DNA of 64,000 bases from Chlorogloeopsis sp. ULAP01 (GTDB taxonomy: Bacteria > Cyanobacteriota > Cyanobacteriia > Cyanobacteriales > Nostocaceae). A program made the translations under genes and the position numbers. Positions 16,749 to 25,476 of the stretch are shown here, one piece after another (position 1 is the first letter of the stretch; the number at the start of each line of letters is the position of its first letter). Below the pieces are notes generated by a model, which saw nothing but the letters and a program-made list of their open reading frames with translations, was not told the origin of the DNA and did no database searches. The DNA is taken from contig NZ_JAUDRH010000010.1 of the NCBI RefSeq assembly GCF_030381805.1, positions 186,001-250,000 of the forward strand. The letters run 5' to 3'.

Positions 16749-16816
16749 GTACGGGCGGGTTTAGAAGATAAATTGTCGGTTTTAACCCAAGGATAATCAA
16801 CAAAACCCGCCCCTAC
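16749..16816. repeat. MITE-like inverted repeat (GTACGGGCGGGTTT ... AAACCCGCCCCTAC)
   Basis: Terminal arms at 16749-16762 and 16803-16816 match except at one position, and enclose about 40 bp with an inner GGTTTTAACCC. It lies between the DeoR gene and the cytochrome b-like gene and is followed by ACCACTAACCACTAAC low-complexity steps. It may act as a terminator for the DeoR gene. Confidence 0.6.
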
Positions 16817-16932
16817 TAACCACTAACCACTAACAAATGACCAATGACCAATAAATCTTCACCACTCTTAACTTTTCTTAGCTAGACTTGTAATAAAAAT
16901 ATGTATTTAGCTAAGCAAAGGAGCGGTGAGCC

Positions 16933-17592
16933 ATGCAAAACACCGAGTTCGATAGGGTGATACGGCGCATAGCAACGATACTCTCAGTCGTAATCATTAC
17001 GCTGTCCTTTATTGCTGCTTCTACTGGAATTTTGCTGTCTTTTTATTACGAGCCTGCAGCAGGGAGAGCTTACCAGTCTTTGAAAATGATTTCAGAGCAA
17101 GTACCTTACGGTTGGTTATTCCGTAAAGCCCACAATATTGCTGGTAATGCAGTAATTGCGATCGCTCTGGTGCAAATTGTGGTGATGTTTTTGGGCAGAC
17201 GCTATCGCAAGAGTTGGCTAGCAGCTTGGATCAGTGGGATTTTGTTTATCTTAATGGCGATTGGGTTGTCATGGACAGCGATGATCTTAAGCTGGGATCA
17301 AGAAGGCTTCTGGCGTTTTAGCATTGAGTTGGGAACAATCGAAGCAATTCCTTTAATTGGTTCACAACTGCGAGAAATTCTGACTGGTGGTGCGATTAGT
17401 ACACTCACGATCCAGCGTCTTTACACAATCCACAGTTACATTCTCTCGCTCGCTGCCATCATTATTTCTGTGGTGCATTTGTTAAGCACGCTGTGGCAAG
17501 AAAAGCAAATGCAGCGAGAAGGAGTAAACTCTGAAGTTAGTAACTCCCAACAGTTAATTCAAGGTGCAGGAACGTCACTAGCAGAGAGTTGA
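16933..17592 (+). CDS. Cytochrome b6 (PetB)-like membrane protein, divergent paralogue
   Basis: A 219-residue protein with four membrane segments that aligns along its length with cytochrome b6: LLSFYYEP, VPYGWLFRKAHNIAGN, LSWDQEGFW, EAIPLIGSQLREIL and IQRLYTIHSYIL are the PetB landmarks. Of the four PetB heme-ligand positions, three carry His (H67, H167, H182), but the position 14 residues after H67 is Q81. The Cys that attaches the extra c-type heme in PetB is also absent. It is therefore not the b6f subunit but a related membrane b-type cytochrome, perhaps with a single normal heme b on the p-side (inference). An AAAGGAG supports the start. Its 3' end overlaps the convergent antiporter gene by 34 bp. 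Confidence 0.85.
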   Translation: MQNTEFDRVIRRIATILSVVIITLSFIAASTGILLSFYYEPAAGRAYQSLKMISEQVPYGWLFRKAHNIAGNAVIAIALVQIVVMFLGRRYRKSWLAAWISGILFILMAIGLSWTAMILSWDQEGFWRFSIELGTIEAIPLIGSQLREILTGGAISTLTIQRLYTIHSYILSLAAIIISVVHLLSTLWQEKQMQREGVNSEVSNSQQLIQGAGTSLAES

Positions 17593-19481
17593 GATAATTT
17601 ATTGATCGGCACTTCTTCAACTTCTGGTAATTTTTCTAGGGAAAGGCGAGTAGATTGACTAGCACCAGAAAGACGTTTTAAAAGGTTTGGTCTAGGATCG
17701 TGCAGTAGGTAGATAATGCGATCGCCTGCCTGCCAAGGTTCGCCCGCAGGCATAATCTGCAATTTCTCATCCCGTTCTAAAAATAGGGGTACTAATTCAC
17801 CAGTGCGGATTAATGCCTGCAATTGCACCTTTTGCAAAGAAAAACCATTCTCCTTGAGAGTTGAGATCCCTAACTTCACTTGCTCATCGTTCAGGTACTG
17901 AATCCAAGTTTTAATTTGCAAGTCGCTCAGAAAAGCTTGGTTAACTTTGGTTTTATTTGTCGAATTATTAGCTTGCGGATCGCGAGGGAAAACAGCTAAC
18001 ACCCGTGGCGGGTTAAACTCCTCTGCCGCTCGTTGTGCCAAAACAAAATTTACCTCACCATTTGTGGTCATAGCCAGAAAAGTCCCCATAGCAGACAGTC
18101 CTGCTTCTTCTAGAACATTAGCATCTAAAGCACTGCTAGTTATCACCTGAAGATTTTGTGCTTGGGCTTTTTGGCTAGCTTCTTGATCAGTATCAATCAT
18201 TACTACTGGTTCTCCCCGTTCTTGCAGCAGGCGAGCAACCAAAATACTCAAAGGATTACAACCAACAATAACTGCTCCAGCAGACTCTTTGGGCGTAATT
18301 TGCAGCCATTTAGCAATCCAACCAGCAGTTAAACCTTGGCAAAACACTGTCATGATAATTGTCAAAAAAACCAAGGCTTTAATTGCATCACCACCATTGA
18401 TGCCATGCTCTGTCAGCAAAATTGCAAATAAGGAAGCAACAGAAGCAGAAACAATTCCGCGAGGGGCTACCCAACTCAGAAACAGTTTTTGTCGCCAGTT
18501 GAGGTCACTATTCCACGTACACAAGAGAATATTAATCGGACGAACAACAAACATCAATGCCAGAACAGTAAATAAACTGCCCCAACCCAAGGCAAACACA
18601 CTAGCAATCGATAAATCGGCTGCTAGGAGGATAAATAGCACTGAGACACAAAAAATCGTCAGTTGACCTTTAAAATGCCGCAGTAAGCGTTCTTCTGGTA
18701 CCGAAGCAGCTCCAAATACAAGTCCTGCCACCACAGTTGCCATTAGCCCCGACTCGCTACGGATCATTTGTGCGAGTGCAAATAAGCCCCACAAGCCAGC
18801 TAGTACAACCAGGTTTTTCACCTCAAAGGAAAGAAAACTGGCACGCTTGCAAATCAAAGCCATCAGCCAACCACCCGCAGCACCAATAGCCCCGCCAATA
18901 CTGAGGCGCATAAATAAACTGCTAATGGCAATCAGGGGGTCGGCATTGTCGTTTAAGATTGTGTTTAGTACCACGACAGCAAGAATGGCTCCGACTGGGT
19001 CAATTAAAACTCCTTCTCCTTCCAACAGGGTAGCAACTTGTCGCTCCACATTAATATGTTTTAGCAGGGGACTGATTACAGTCGGCCCTGTAACCACAAC
19101 CAAAGAAGCGAACAGAAAAGCGATCGGCCAAGGAAACTCCCCCAACCAATGAGCCGCCATGCTGCCACCAAGCAACGTGATCAGAGTTCCCAAGGTGACA
19201 AGTAGTTGCAAGCTTGTGGAGACTTTGTTTAACTCTTGCAATTCCAGACTCAGTCCGCCTTCAAACAAAATTATTGCCGTTCCTAAAGCAACAATCACTT
19301 CTAGCCCAGTACCCAACAAATGCGGGTGTAACACTCCAATGCCATCAGAGCCAAGCAAGATGCCAAACAATAATAAAAATACAATGCTGGGTACCCGCAG
19401 ATATGCTGCCAGTACCTGAGCGCTAATGCCTGCAACAACTGCGATCACCATTTGCAGGGTGATTTCAAAAGATGCTTCCAT
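17559..19481 (-). CDS. Cation:proton antiporter with TrkA-N domain (CPA1/NhaP type)
   Basis: A 640-residue inner-membrane protein. Residues 1-400 form about 12-13 membrane segments of the Na+/H+ exchanger fold, including LFEGGLSLEL, VVTGPTVISPLL and GEGVLIDPVGAILAVV. Residues ~410-520 are a Rossmann-type TrkA-N domain (AGAVIVGCNPLSILVARLLQ, MIDTD), followed by a TrkA-C-like tail. It should exchange Na+ or K+ for protons, with nucleotide binding controlling activity. It is a single gene and converges on the cytochrome b-like gene with a 34-bp overlap of the coding ends. Confidence 0.9.
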   Translation of the reverse strand: MEASFEITLQMVIAVVAGISAQVLAAYLRVPSIVFLLLFGILLGSDGIGVLHPHLLGTGLEVIVALGTAIILFEGGLSLELQELNKVSTSLQLLVTLGTLITLLGGSMAAHWLGEFPWPIAFLFASLVVVTGPTVISPLLKHINVERQVATLLEGEGVLIDPVGAILAVVVLNTILNDNADPLIAISSLFMRLSIGGAIGAAGGWLMALICKRASFLSFEVKNLVVLAGLWGLFALAQMIRSESGLMATVVAGLVFGAASVPEERLLRHFKGQLTIFCVSVLFILLAADLSIASVFALGWGSLFTVLALMFVVRPINILLCTWNSDLNWRQKLFLSWVAPRGIVSASVASLFAILLTEHGINGGDAIKALVFLTIIMTVFCQGLTAGWIAKWLQITPKESAGAVIVGCNPLSILVARLLQERGEPVVMIDTDQEASQKAQAQNLQVITSSALDANVLEEAGLSAMGTFLAMTTNGEVNFVLAQRAAEEFNPPRVLAVFPRDPQANNSTNKTKVNQAFLSDLQIKTWIQYLNDEQVKLGISTLKENGFSLQKVQLQALIRTGELVPLFLERDEKLQIMPAGEPWQAGDRIIYLLHDPRPNLLKRLSGASQSTRLSLEKLPEVEEVPINKLSQLSASDVPAP

Positions 19482-19791
19482 GTGCTAGATTTTGAGCGCT
19501 ATTTTTCAAAATCTTTGGTAAAGAATGGTAAATCTTCGCTTTTGTGGATGCGATACCACACCCCCATTCTTTACTAAATAGAGAAGTTGTTTCATACTTA
19601 GTTGTATATATTACAGCATTTTTGAGTCGGTCAAACATAAGTTGATGCTAACGCTTGAGATATAAGCGCTGCATAATGATACTTGCCCCAAAAGTGTATT
19701 TTTTTGAGCATTCGCTGTCAATAACTTTTACTTCCAACCAGTGTAGCTGCTGCAATTGAAAATATTGCTAGAAATTTATTCACAAAACCTG
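19482..19791. other. Intergenic region between antiporter and tRNA-Glu
   Basis: About 310 bp upstream of the minus-strand antiporter gene and of the plus-strand tRNA. It should hold the antiporter promoter, but no convincing motif or gene was found. Confidence 0.4.
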
Positions 19792-19820
19792 TTGACATCA
19801 ACTGTAAAAACAGTTAGATT
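19792..19820 (+). promoter_or_regulatory. Probable promoter of tRNA-Glu
   Basis: A perfect -35 box TTGACA at 19792-19797 is followed after 17 bp by TAGATT (19815-19820) as a -10 box. A TATAAA lies at 19821-19826. The tRNA begins 20 bp after the -10 box. Confidence 0.65.
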
Positions 19821-19840
19821 TATAAAAGTGTGAACCACGC

Positions 19841-19913
19841 GCCCCCATCGTCTAGAGGCCTAGGACACCTCCCTTTCACGGAGGTAACGGGGATTCGAAT
19901 TCCCCTGGGGGTA
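19841..19913 (+). tRNA. tRNA-Glu (UUC)
   Basis: A 73-nt cloverleaf. The acceptor arm is GCCCCCA / TGGGGGT. The anticodon stem CCTCC / GGAGG encloses the loop CTTTCAC with anticodon TTC, and the T-arm contains GGATTCGAATTCC. CCA is not encoded. In cyanobacteria this tRNA also supplies glutamyl groups for tetrapyrrole synthesis. Confidence 0.97.
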
Positions 19914-20154
19914 TCTCAAGTAGATGCGTAAACATGAAAAGGGCAAAGGTTCATTTTAAATTTCTTCTTTTTGTGTGTTTTCGCAGGTAATATCATGTAG
20001 AAGTACTCCTGTGATAGTCTTGAGGATTTCTACATTATTTCACCAACACTTTACGAATAAATATTAATTGTGAATCAAATGCGCTGCGAAAATTTGTGAA
20101 TCGAGAATATTAATGATGACGCGAGTAATATCTAGATGCGTCATCAGCAGTTGT

Positions 20155-20769
20155 TTAACTTGCTAACACCTCTACACGTTGGCGAATTGCAAGTAGATTG
20201 AGTTGTAAATCTTTGGCTAGCCGACGTTCAATGATTCCTACTGGCATAGTGCGTTTCGGCCAAACTCTCAATATGTAGCAAAGATTAGTCCCCATTTCTT
20301 GGGCGAGAGAATAAGGCTCTAAGCCCCAACATCCAGAAAAATCTTTAAAATCTCCTTCTACCATCCGGAAAGTAATTTCCTGTGGGAATTTTTCTTCTAG
20401 ATCGAGAACCACACGAGCAGAAAAATTAAAGCGCAAAAAGCGTTGAGAGCCAATTTGCTCTAAGCGAATACCACCATTGGGATGCTCCAACAGACGACTT
20501 GTAGCTAAGTTAGGAATAAAATCAGCCAACGCTTCGTAATCTGTAAGCACTTTCCAGACTTGTGCCACTGGTTGTGGAATTTGGATCTTAGCAGTGATTT
20601 GCCGCTGTCGCTCCGCGATTTTCTCAATCTGAACTGCTACAGCTTGCAATTGGTGAGCATTACCTGCCAAATCCTCTTCCAGGTAGGTTTCGTCTTCAGT
20701 GACGATTGAATCGAGCTTTTCTGGTGTGTATTGTTCTTCAGTCACTTTCAGAATATGATTTGCTTTCAT
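20155..20769 (-). CDS. SRPBCC (polyketide cyclase/START-like) protein
   Basis: A 204-residue protein. The N-terminal ~50 residues are acidic and helical. From residue ~60 the START/Bet v1-like fold begins with TAKIQIPQPVAQVWKVLTDYEALADFIPNL, the usual opening of the cyclase/dehydrase family, and ends in a long helix. Such domains bind hydrophobic ligands; no catalytic role can be assigned. The start codon lies 32 bp inside the end of the upstream histidine-kinase-like gene, so the two are co-transcribed and probably translationally coupled. Confidence 0.85.
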   Translation of the reverse strand: MKANHILKVTEEQYTPEKLDSIVTEDETYLEEDLAGNAHQLQAVAVQIEKIAERQRQITAKIQIPQPVAQVWKVLTDYEALADFIPNLATSRLLEHPNGGIRLEQIGSQRFLRFNFSARVVLDLEEKFPQEITFRMVEGDFKDFSGCWGLEPYSLAQEMGTNLCYILRVWPKRTMPVGIIERRLAKDLQLNLLAIRQRVEVLAS

Positions 20770-22819
20770 CAGAAAATTGGGGCAAGGTTAAGCTAAAGCA
20801 GATTTTGCTGAGGTTGGTATTCTCAATCGGAATGCTTTCCACCGCAATTTCCCCATTTAAATGCTGTACCAAGGACTGAACTAGGGCAAGCCCCAAGCCT
20901 GTACCTGGAATCCATCGTCCTTTACCACGACGGAACTTATCGAATATATAGGTGGCTTCTTCTTCAGAGATACCATTTCCTATATTAATTACCCTTATGA
21001 TAACTCGATCAACTTGCTGGATAACTTGGTGCTCGGCTTGTAGTTGAACAACTGTGTCTCTTTCTGAAAATTTGCCAGCATTAGTTAACAACTCTTGCAG
21101 AATTCGATCAAAGCTCTCTAGTTCTGTTTGTAGCTCTAATGCTTGATTTGCCAAATCAAGATAAATTCTTAATCCGTTATCTACCAGTTTTTTCTGAAAA
21201 GATGCAGCTATCTCTTGAATTCTTGTATTTAAATCGATAGTTTCAAATTGTGGACGTTCTTGATGAGTCTCTAGCTTCTGGAGCGTCAGCAAGTCATTAA
21301 TCAAGTTTATTTCCTTGCTACACTCTTCTTCTAAGATATCTAAATACTTAGTCTGCCGCTCTAGTGTGATTCCTGGTTGACGTAGAATACGTATTGCCAT
21401 ACGCATATTTGTCAGAGGATAGCGCAAGCGATCGCTCATGTTACTTAAAAATTCATCTTTCAGTTCGTTGAGTTCTCGCAGTTGCTCTACGTATTGCCTT
21501 TGTTTTTCGTATAATTTAGCCTGAACGTCTAAACTGCGCTGTAATTGAGCTGTACGCTCATCCACCAACATCTGCACCTGCCGCAGAGTTTGCGTTTGAA
21601 TAATAACATTACTGACTTGAGCGCAAACCATTTCTATAATATTGACTTCTGCTGCTTGCCAAATCCGAGCTTCTGCTTGTTGTAGCACCAGAAATCCTAA
21701 GATTTTGCCTTGGCTTTCCAAAGGCATAAGCAGCATGGCAGGCAGTTGCTCCAATCCAAACACTGGTGCAACCTGAAGCATATCGCTGCGATCCATGTAG
21801 TCATTCAGGATGATTGCTTTACTAGACTCGCTAAACACACGCTGGCACACGCCACATTCTGAGAGCCAAAAGGAATTCTCCTGAGTATCTAATTTACTGG
21901 AGTGGAAACTTTCTGTAGTTCTTACCCATTCTCCTACTAAATTTGCTTTCGCTTTGGGAATCTGTCTTTTCGGCAAAGTTCTAAATAGCGGATCAGCATA
22001 TTTTAAAAGTATGAGCAAACCACGATCTGCTCCCAAAGACTCCGCAGTTGAAGCGATCGCCAATTGCAGCATTTGGTTTAATTCTAAATTGCTACGACCA
22101 AGGATCGTCAATTGCTTAATTAGGTTTTGATGCCGGGCGCAAACTTCTAGATACTGCTGTTGTGAAGCGATTAACTGTCCTTGTGCTATTTGAGAAAAAG
22201 CGATCGCGCAAACTGATTCCACTGCTCTGAGCAAATGTTTTTCCGACTCACTCCAATCGTATATCTGTGATTTAATCAGGCTAATTACACCGTTTTTGTT
22301 AGTGCCAAACCGAGTAGTAATTGCTAAAACAGCTTTTATGGGTAGCGGCAAAGATTGACATCCTATAGCCAAGCTGTCTTGAATTGTTGAAATATCCTCT
22401 ATGGTTGGTTCACAAGCACACTGCACTACTGGTAAATCCAATTGTTCCAATGAAAATATTTCGTCAGAACGCTGCAAACCAAAATACTCTTGAGCACACC
22501 AGTTCCCAATTATTTCTTCACCGGATGCTTCACCCTTAAACGTCACTAAGCAGCAGCAATCTACTTGAAATGCAATCCCTAGCACTTGGGCTATATCTTG
22601 CAGCATACCTGCTGCAGTTGAGCTATTGGCGATAATTTGATTGATCTTTTGTGCCAACCTTAGTGCTGGTTCTTCCTCATACTGCATCAGTTTGACCGGA
22701 TATTGTGTGAGTCGATCTACTTTATTTATGCACTGTCGGGGTGATGACAAACCCTTTTCTATTTCTGGTAAGCTCTTGAATCTTGACCCCATTGTTTTTG
22801 TACCCAAACCTCCTGCCAT
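20738..22819 (-). CDS. GAF-domain histidine kinase homologue, probably catalytically altered
   Basis: A 693-residue cytoplasmic protein with two GAF-like regions (about residues 60-210 and 235-400), a coiled segment, a HisKA-like dimerisation domain and a HATPase domain. The H-box reads EFLSNMSDRLRYPLTNM: the usual phospho-accepting His is D463. The HATPase N-box (ELLTNAGKFS) and G2 box (GTGLGLAL) are present, but the adenine-contacting Asp of G1 is N612 (VINIGNGI). Both changes suggest a pseudokinase or an ATP-independent sensor. A GGAG 8 nt upstream supports the start. The next gene, encoding a SRPBCC protein, overlaps its end. Confidence 0.88.
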   Translation of the reverse strand: MAGGLGTKTMGSRFKSLPEIEKGLSSPRQCINKVDRLTQYPVKLMQYEEEPALRLAQKINQIIANSSTAAGMLQDIAQVLGIAFQVDCCCLVTFKGEASGEEIIGNWCAQEYFGLQRSDEIFSLEQLDLPVVQCACEPTIEDISTIQDSLAIGCQSLPLPIKAVLAITTRFGTNKNGVISLIKSQIYDWSESEKHLLRAVESVCAIAFSQIAQGQLIASQQQYLEVCARHQNLIKQLTILGRSNLELNQMLQLAIASTAESLGADRGLLILLKYADPLFRTLPKRQIPKAKANLVGEWVRTTESFHSSKLDTQENSFWLSECGVCQRVFSESSKAIILNDYMDRSDMLQVAPVFGLEQLPAMLLMPLESQGKILGFLVLQQAEARIWQAAEVNIIEMVCAQVSNVIIQTQTLRQVQMLVDERTAQLQRSLDVQAKLYEKQRQYVEQLRELNELKDEFLSNMSDRLRYPLTNMRMAIRILRQPGITLERQTKYLDILEEECSKEINLINDLLTLQKLETHQERPQFETIDLNTRIQEIAASFQKKLVDNGLRIYLDLANQALELQTELESFDRILQELLTNAGKFSERDTVVQLQAEHQVIQQVDRVIIRVINIGNGISEEEATYIFDKFRRGKGRWIPGTGLGLALVQSLVQHLNGEIAVESIPIENTNLSKICFSLTLPQFSDESKSYSESD

Positions 22820-23546
22820 ATGCTTACTCCATTTGTGTGACTACACCCTCCTGAGTCAGACATCTTTAAATTTCAAGAGCTTCTCTCACTTGTTATAGCC
22901 CCTTTCTATTCCAGATGGCCAATTCTTATATGCAAAACGCATTGAGTAATAGAATACATAAAATCTACTAAGATGCCGAAGCTGAATAATAGCTGTTTAT
23001 TAAGCGTTTACTTAATTTACCAACTTTGACCTAAGAATACCCTGTTTGTAACTATACACAAACCGTAATTTCTCTGGAATTATGAAAAAATCTTATGAAT
23101 TTATACGAATTAATACTTAAATATAGATTTAAAAATGTAATATTTTTTTCATTGTTATTTGGATTAACAAATCAGTATAAGCTTGAGTTAAATAGCACAG
23201 ATACCTATATATTAAGCATAAAATTACACTTTTATCCTTTTGGTAGGAAAGTAGCAAATAAAACCTTGCTTTTACTATTAATACTTTTCTTTTAGATTTT
23301 TTTTAATTTTGACTAGGTTAATATTGTGTGTCTGGTGAATTTGTTTAAAGTCGGCTATTTGATAAATTTTTGAATGCAAAATTTTTCAAAGTTAGCCACC
23401 ATATCTTGTTATAAGTTTATGTAATAAGTATTTAGTTTTTATTTTTTTAATTATATATATTAAAGTCTACTAGTCCAACGACTATGAATGCAGCCTAGTT
23501 GAAATGCCAGTAATAATAACTAGGCTGCACTCACTTGAGTCCAAAT
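22820..23546. other. AT-rich intergenic region
   Basis: About 730 bp of AT-rich DNA upstream of the minus-strand sensor gene. A 66-codon open frame at 23095-23295 is low-complexity and lacks a ribosome-binding site. No repeat family or RNA gene was recognised. Confidence 0.5.
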
Positions 23547-23882
23547 TTATCCAGCCAAGCTTTCGATACTTAAAGGAACCATATCGCCATTTCTTGTTAG
23601 TCCCAATAGCATCGGTTGTTGCGGTTGAATGACTTGGCCTGTTAATACACAGCGTTCCTCTTGCTGGGCAGTGGCAGATATACTAGCTCGAATATCAGCT
23701 TTGGAAAATCGGGGTTTCCATTCTCCTGATTTTTGCTGGACATAGTTCCAGAGAATATCGCGGATCAAGGCTTGATATCCCTGATTGCCAGCTAGTTCCT
23801 TCAACTTATCTTTCAATTCTCGCTCTAATCTGATGCTGGTGACTTCCATATCGGTGGTTGGCGTGCGAGCAATCGTATGCAT
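23547..23882 (-). CDS. Small RHH-like/hypothetical protein
   Basis: A 111-residue protein if started at ATG 23882, where AAGGAG lies about 9 nt upstream; a longer frame to 24017 has no such site. The N-terminal half (EVTSIRLERELKDKLKELAG, then GYQALIRDILWNYVQQ) looks like a ribbon-helix-helix DNA-binding unit. The C-terminal half (EERCVLTGQVIQPQQPMLLGLTRNGDMVPL) has no domain I can name. It may be a small DNA-binding regulator; its target is unknown. It is divergent from the HNH nuclease gene. Confidence 0.75.
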   Translation of the reverse strand: MHTIARTPTTDMEVTSIRLERELKDKLKELAGNQGYQALIRDILWNYVQQKSGEWKPRFSKADIRASISATAQQEERCVLTGQVIQPQQPMLLGLTRNGDMVPLSIESLAG

Positions 23883-24232
23883 GAGTTTTTTCTCCTTAAA
23901 ACTATAGACAGGATAGTAATACAAGTGTAGTATGTTTAAAGGAATGTTCAATAGGTGAAATTTTCTGTGAAATTCGTTTACCCCAACTCTACTTTCATGC
24001 ATGTTAAGAACTCCCAAGTCAATTGGGAATTAACCGCCGTGGAAGTGGAGTATTTATTTATGGGGTGTGGAAACCGAAAGCATCTTCAATTCACAGAGGG
24101 TAATCGTGATTTTAGATATGCCAGGATTAGTGTACTTAATCGAGCACCACAAATAGACGAAGAAAGCGGGAGGTACAGGCACCAGGATACTGTACCGATA
24201 TAGGAATAAAAGACTTAAAAAAGGTCAATTCC
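23883..24232. other. Divergent intergenic region, possible short untranslated transcript
   Basis: This stretch separates the RHH-like gene from the HNH gene. An 82-codon frame (23955-24203) lacks a ribosome-binding site. Since a strong terminator follows at 24234-24270, a short non-coding transcript may end there, but no promoter is convincing. Confidence 0.35.
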
Positions 24233-24233
24233 C

Positions 24234-24270
24234 AACCCCCGCTTCAAATAAGAAAGGAGCGGGGGTTTTT
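24234..24270 (+). terminator. Intrinsic terminator just upstream of the HNH gene
   Basis: A perfect 10-bp stem, AACCCCCGCT (24234-24243) and AGCGGGGGTT (24258-24267), with a 14-nt loop and a T tract to 24270. It lies only 17 bp before the preferred HNH start codon, so it ends an upstream transcript or acts as a leader attenuator. Confidence 0.8.
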
Positions 24271-24287
24271 AAATGAGGAGTCAAACC

Positions 24288-24806
24288 GTGACAAGTGCAA
24301 CGCAAGTTTTAGAGCAATCCGTGGTGGTGTTTTCTCACAATTACTTGCCATTGTGTCGGGTAAATATCAAGCGCGCAATTGTACTTTTAGTAACCAACAA
24401 GGCTGAACCACTAGAGATAAACACGGTTAGCGGATGGCAAGTTCATTCACCTAGCTTGGTAGTGTATGTGCCAAAACAGATTCGCTTGAAAATTACTTCT
24501 TGCGAGCGAATATGGAAAGTCTCGCCAGTGAATAGGCGAGAAGTATTGCGACGAGATCGTTACAGTTGCCAATATTGTGGTAGTAGCAAAAATTTGACAC
24601 TAGATCACGTGATTCCCCGTTCTAGAGGCGGGCAACATACTTGGGATAACGTAGTTGCTGCTTGTGAACGGTGTAACTCCTCCAAAGGAGACAGAACCCT
24701 CAAAGAAATTGGTATGCACCTGCGTACCACGCCAAAAGCACCAGTCCATCCGGTGATCGCTTTTGCAGAACAATTTTGGTTGGACTTGCAAATAAACCTG
24801 GAATAG
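24288..24806 (+). CDS. HNH endonuclease family protein
   Basis: A 172-residue protein with a C-terminal HNH nuclease domain: zinc ligands CQYC and CERC bracket LDHVIPRSRGG (first His) and WDNVVAACERCNSSKGDRT. The N-terminal 80 residues (SVVVFSHNYLPLCRVNIKRA, WQVHSPSLVVYVPKQI) are the conserved segment seen in cyanobacterial stand-alone HNH proteins. I favour GTG 24288, with GAGGAG 7 nt upstream, over ATG 24273, which immediately follows a terminator. Its cellular role is not known; it is not near mobile-element genes here. The next gene follows after 16 bp. Confidence 0.88.
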   Translation: MTSATQVLEQSVVVFSHNYLPLCRVNIKRAIVLLVTNKAEPLEINTVSGWQVHSPSLVVYVPKQIRLKITSCERIWKVSPVNRREVLRRDRYSCQYCGSSKNLTLDHVIPRSRGGQHTWDNVVAACERCNSSKGDRTLKEIGMHLRTTPKAPVHPVIAFAEQFWLDLQINLE

Positions 24807-24822
24807 CATGAGAGCATGAGGA

Positions 24823-25212
24823 ATGCTGAAACTAACTTATACCGAAACAAGCTTTCACCTAGAGTGTCTGACTCAATCCTTAGAGGAGTGGGTAGCGCAG
24901 CGAGTGATTTTGGCATTGCGAGTCGGTCAAAGTCTGTGCGTTGAACCCAGCAGTGCTTCCTTTTTGCTTCCTGTCGATCTGCCAGGATTAGAACAGCTCA
25001 AGTTTGAGGTGCAGTGGGATGAGAGAGAAACGATTATTTTGTGCGTCTGTGATGCCAATTATATTGAAGTTACTTTGCGGGGTTCTTGGCTTTCGGATGG
25101 TTCTGAAGATGTAAAAGGTGTGTTTGTTACCACCATAAGCGATCGCACTGAGCTATTACTGTACAAACTTTGGTTAGCAGCGACAAGCTGTGCTTCGGCG
25201 ATGAGTGAATGA
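24823..25212 (+). CDS. Conserved hypothetical protein downstream of HNH gene
   Basis: A 129-residue protein without signal peptide or membrane segment. It reads as an alpha/beta protein with the pattern LEEWVAQRVILALRVGQSLCVEP and a beta-rich middle (LKFEVQWDERETIILCVCDANYIEVTL). I do not recognise a domain. It follows the HNH gene by 16 bp and is followed by a terminator, so the two form an operon; a shared function is possible but unproven. Confidence 0.75.
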   Translation: MLKLTYTETSFHLECLTQSLEEWVAQRVILALRVGQSLCVEPSSASFLLPVDLPGLEQLKFEVQWDERETIILCVCDANYIEVTLRGSWLSDGSEDVKGVFVTTISDRTELLLYKLWLAATSCASAMSE

Positions 25213-25221
25213 GCAATTTAC

Positions 25222-25252
25222 AGGGTAGACAAAAAGCCTACCCTCAATTTTT
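25222..25252 (+). terminator. Terminator after the HNH operon
   Basis: Arms AGGGTAG (25222-25228) and CTACCCT (25238-25244), with a short loop and a following T-rich run (AATTTTTC). It lies 10 bp after the stop codon of the preceding gene. Confidence 0.7.
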
Positions 25253-25476
25253 CATTTTCAGTAATTCGGGGATTGTCACAAATTGATAGACTTGCTGTTT
25301 AAGACCACTAATAATTTGTGGTTAGGCTTTTACTATTCTTTGAAGATTAACGCCGCCATCATGCATTAGAACAAGAGTGCCTGGATTTGGCACCTTTCAA
25401 CACATTATTTACAAATGCTTACGGTTCGGTACGAGGGGCGGCATTTGCAGAAGTAAGCTAGAACCTATATATCATA

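Noticed and set aside
23095..23295. A 66-codon hydrophobic frame
   Set aside because: Very AT-rich, no ribosome-binding site, no recognisable domain; likely chance.
23955..24203. An 82-codon frame upstream of the HNH gene
   Set aside because: No ribosome-binding site and it overlaps the upstream region of the RHH-like gene; a non-coding transcript is as likely.
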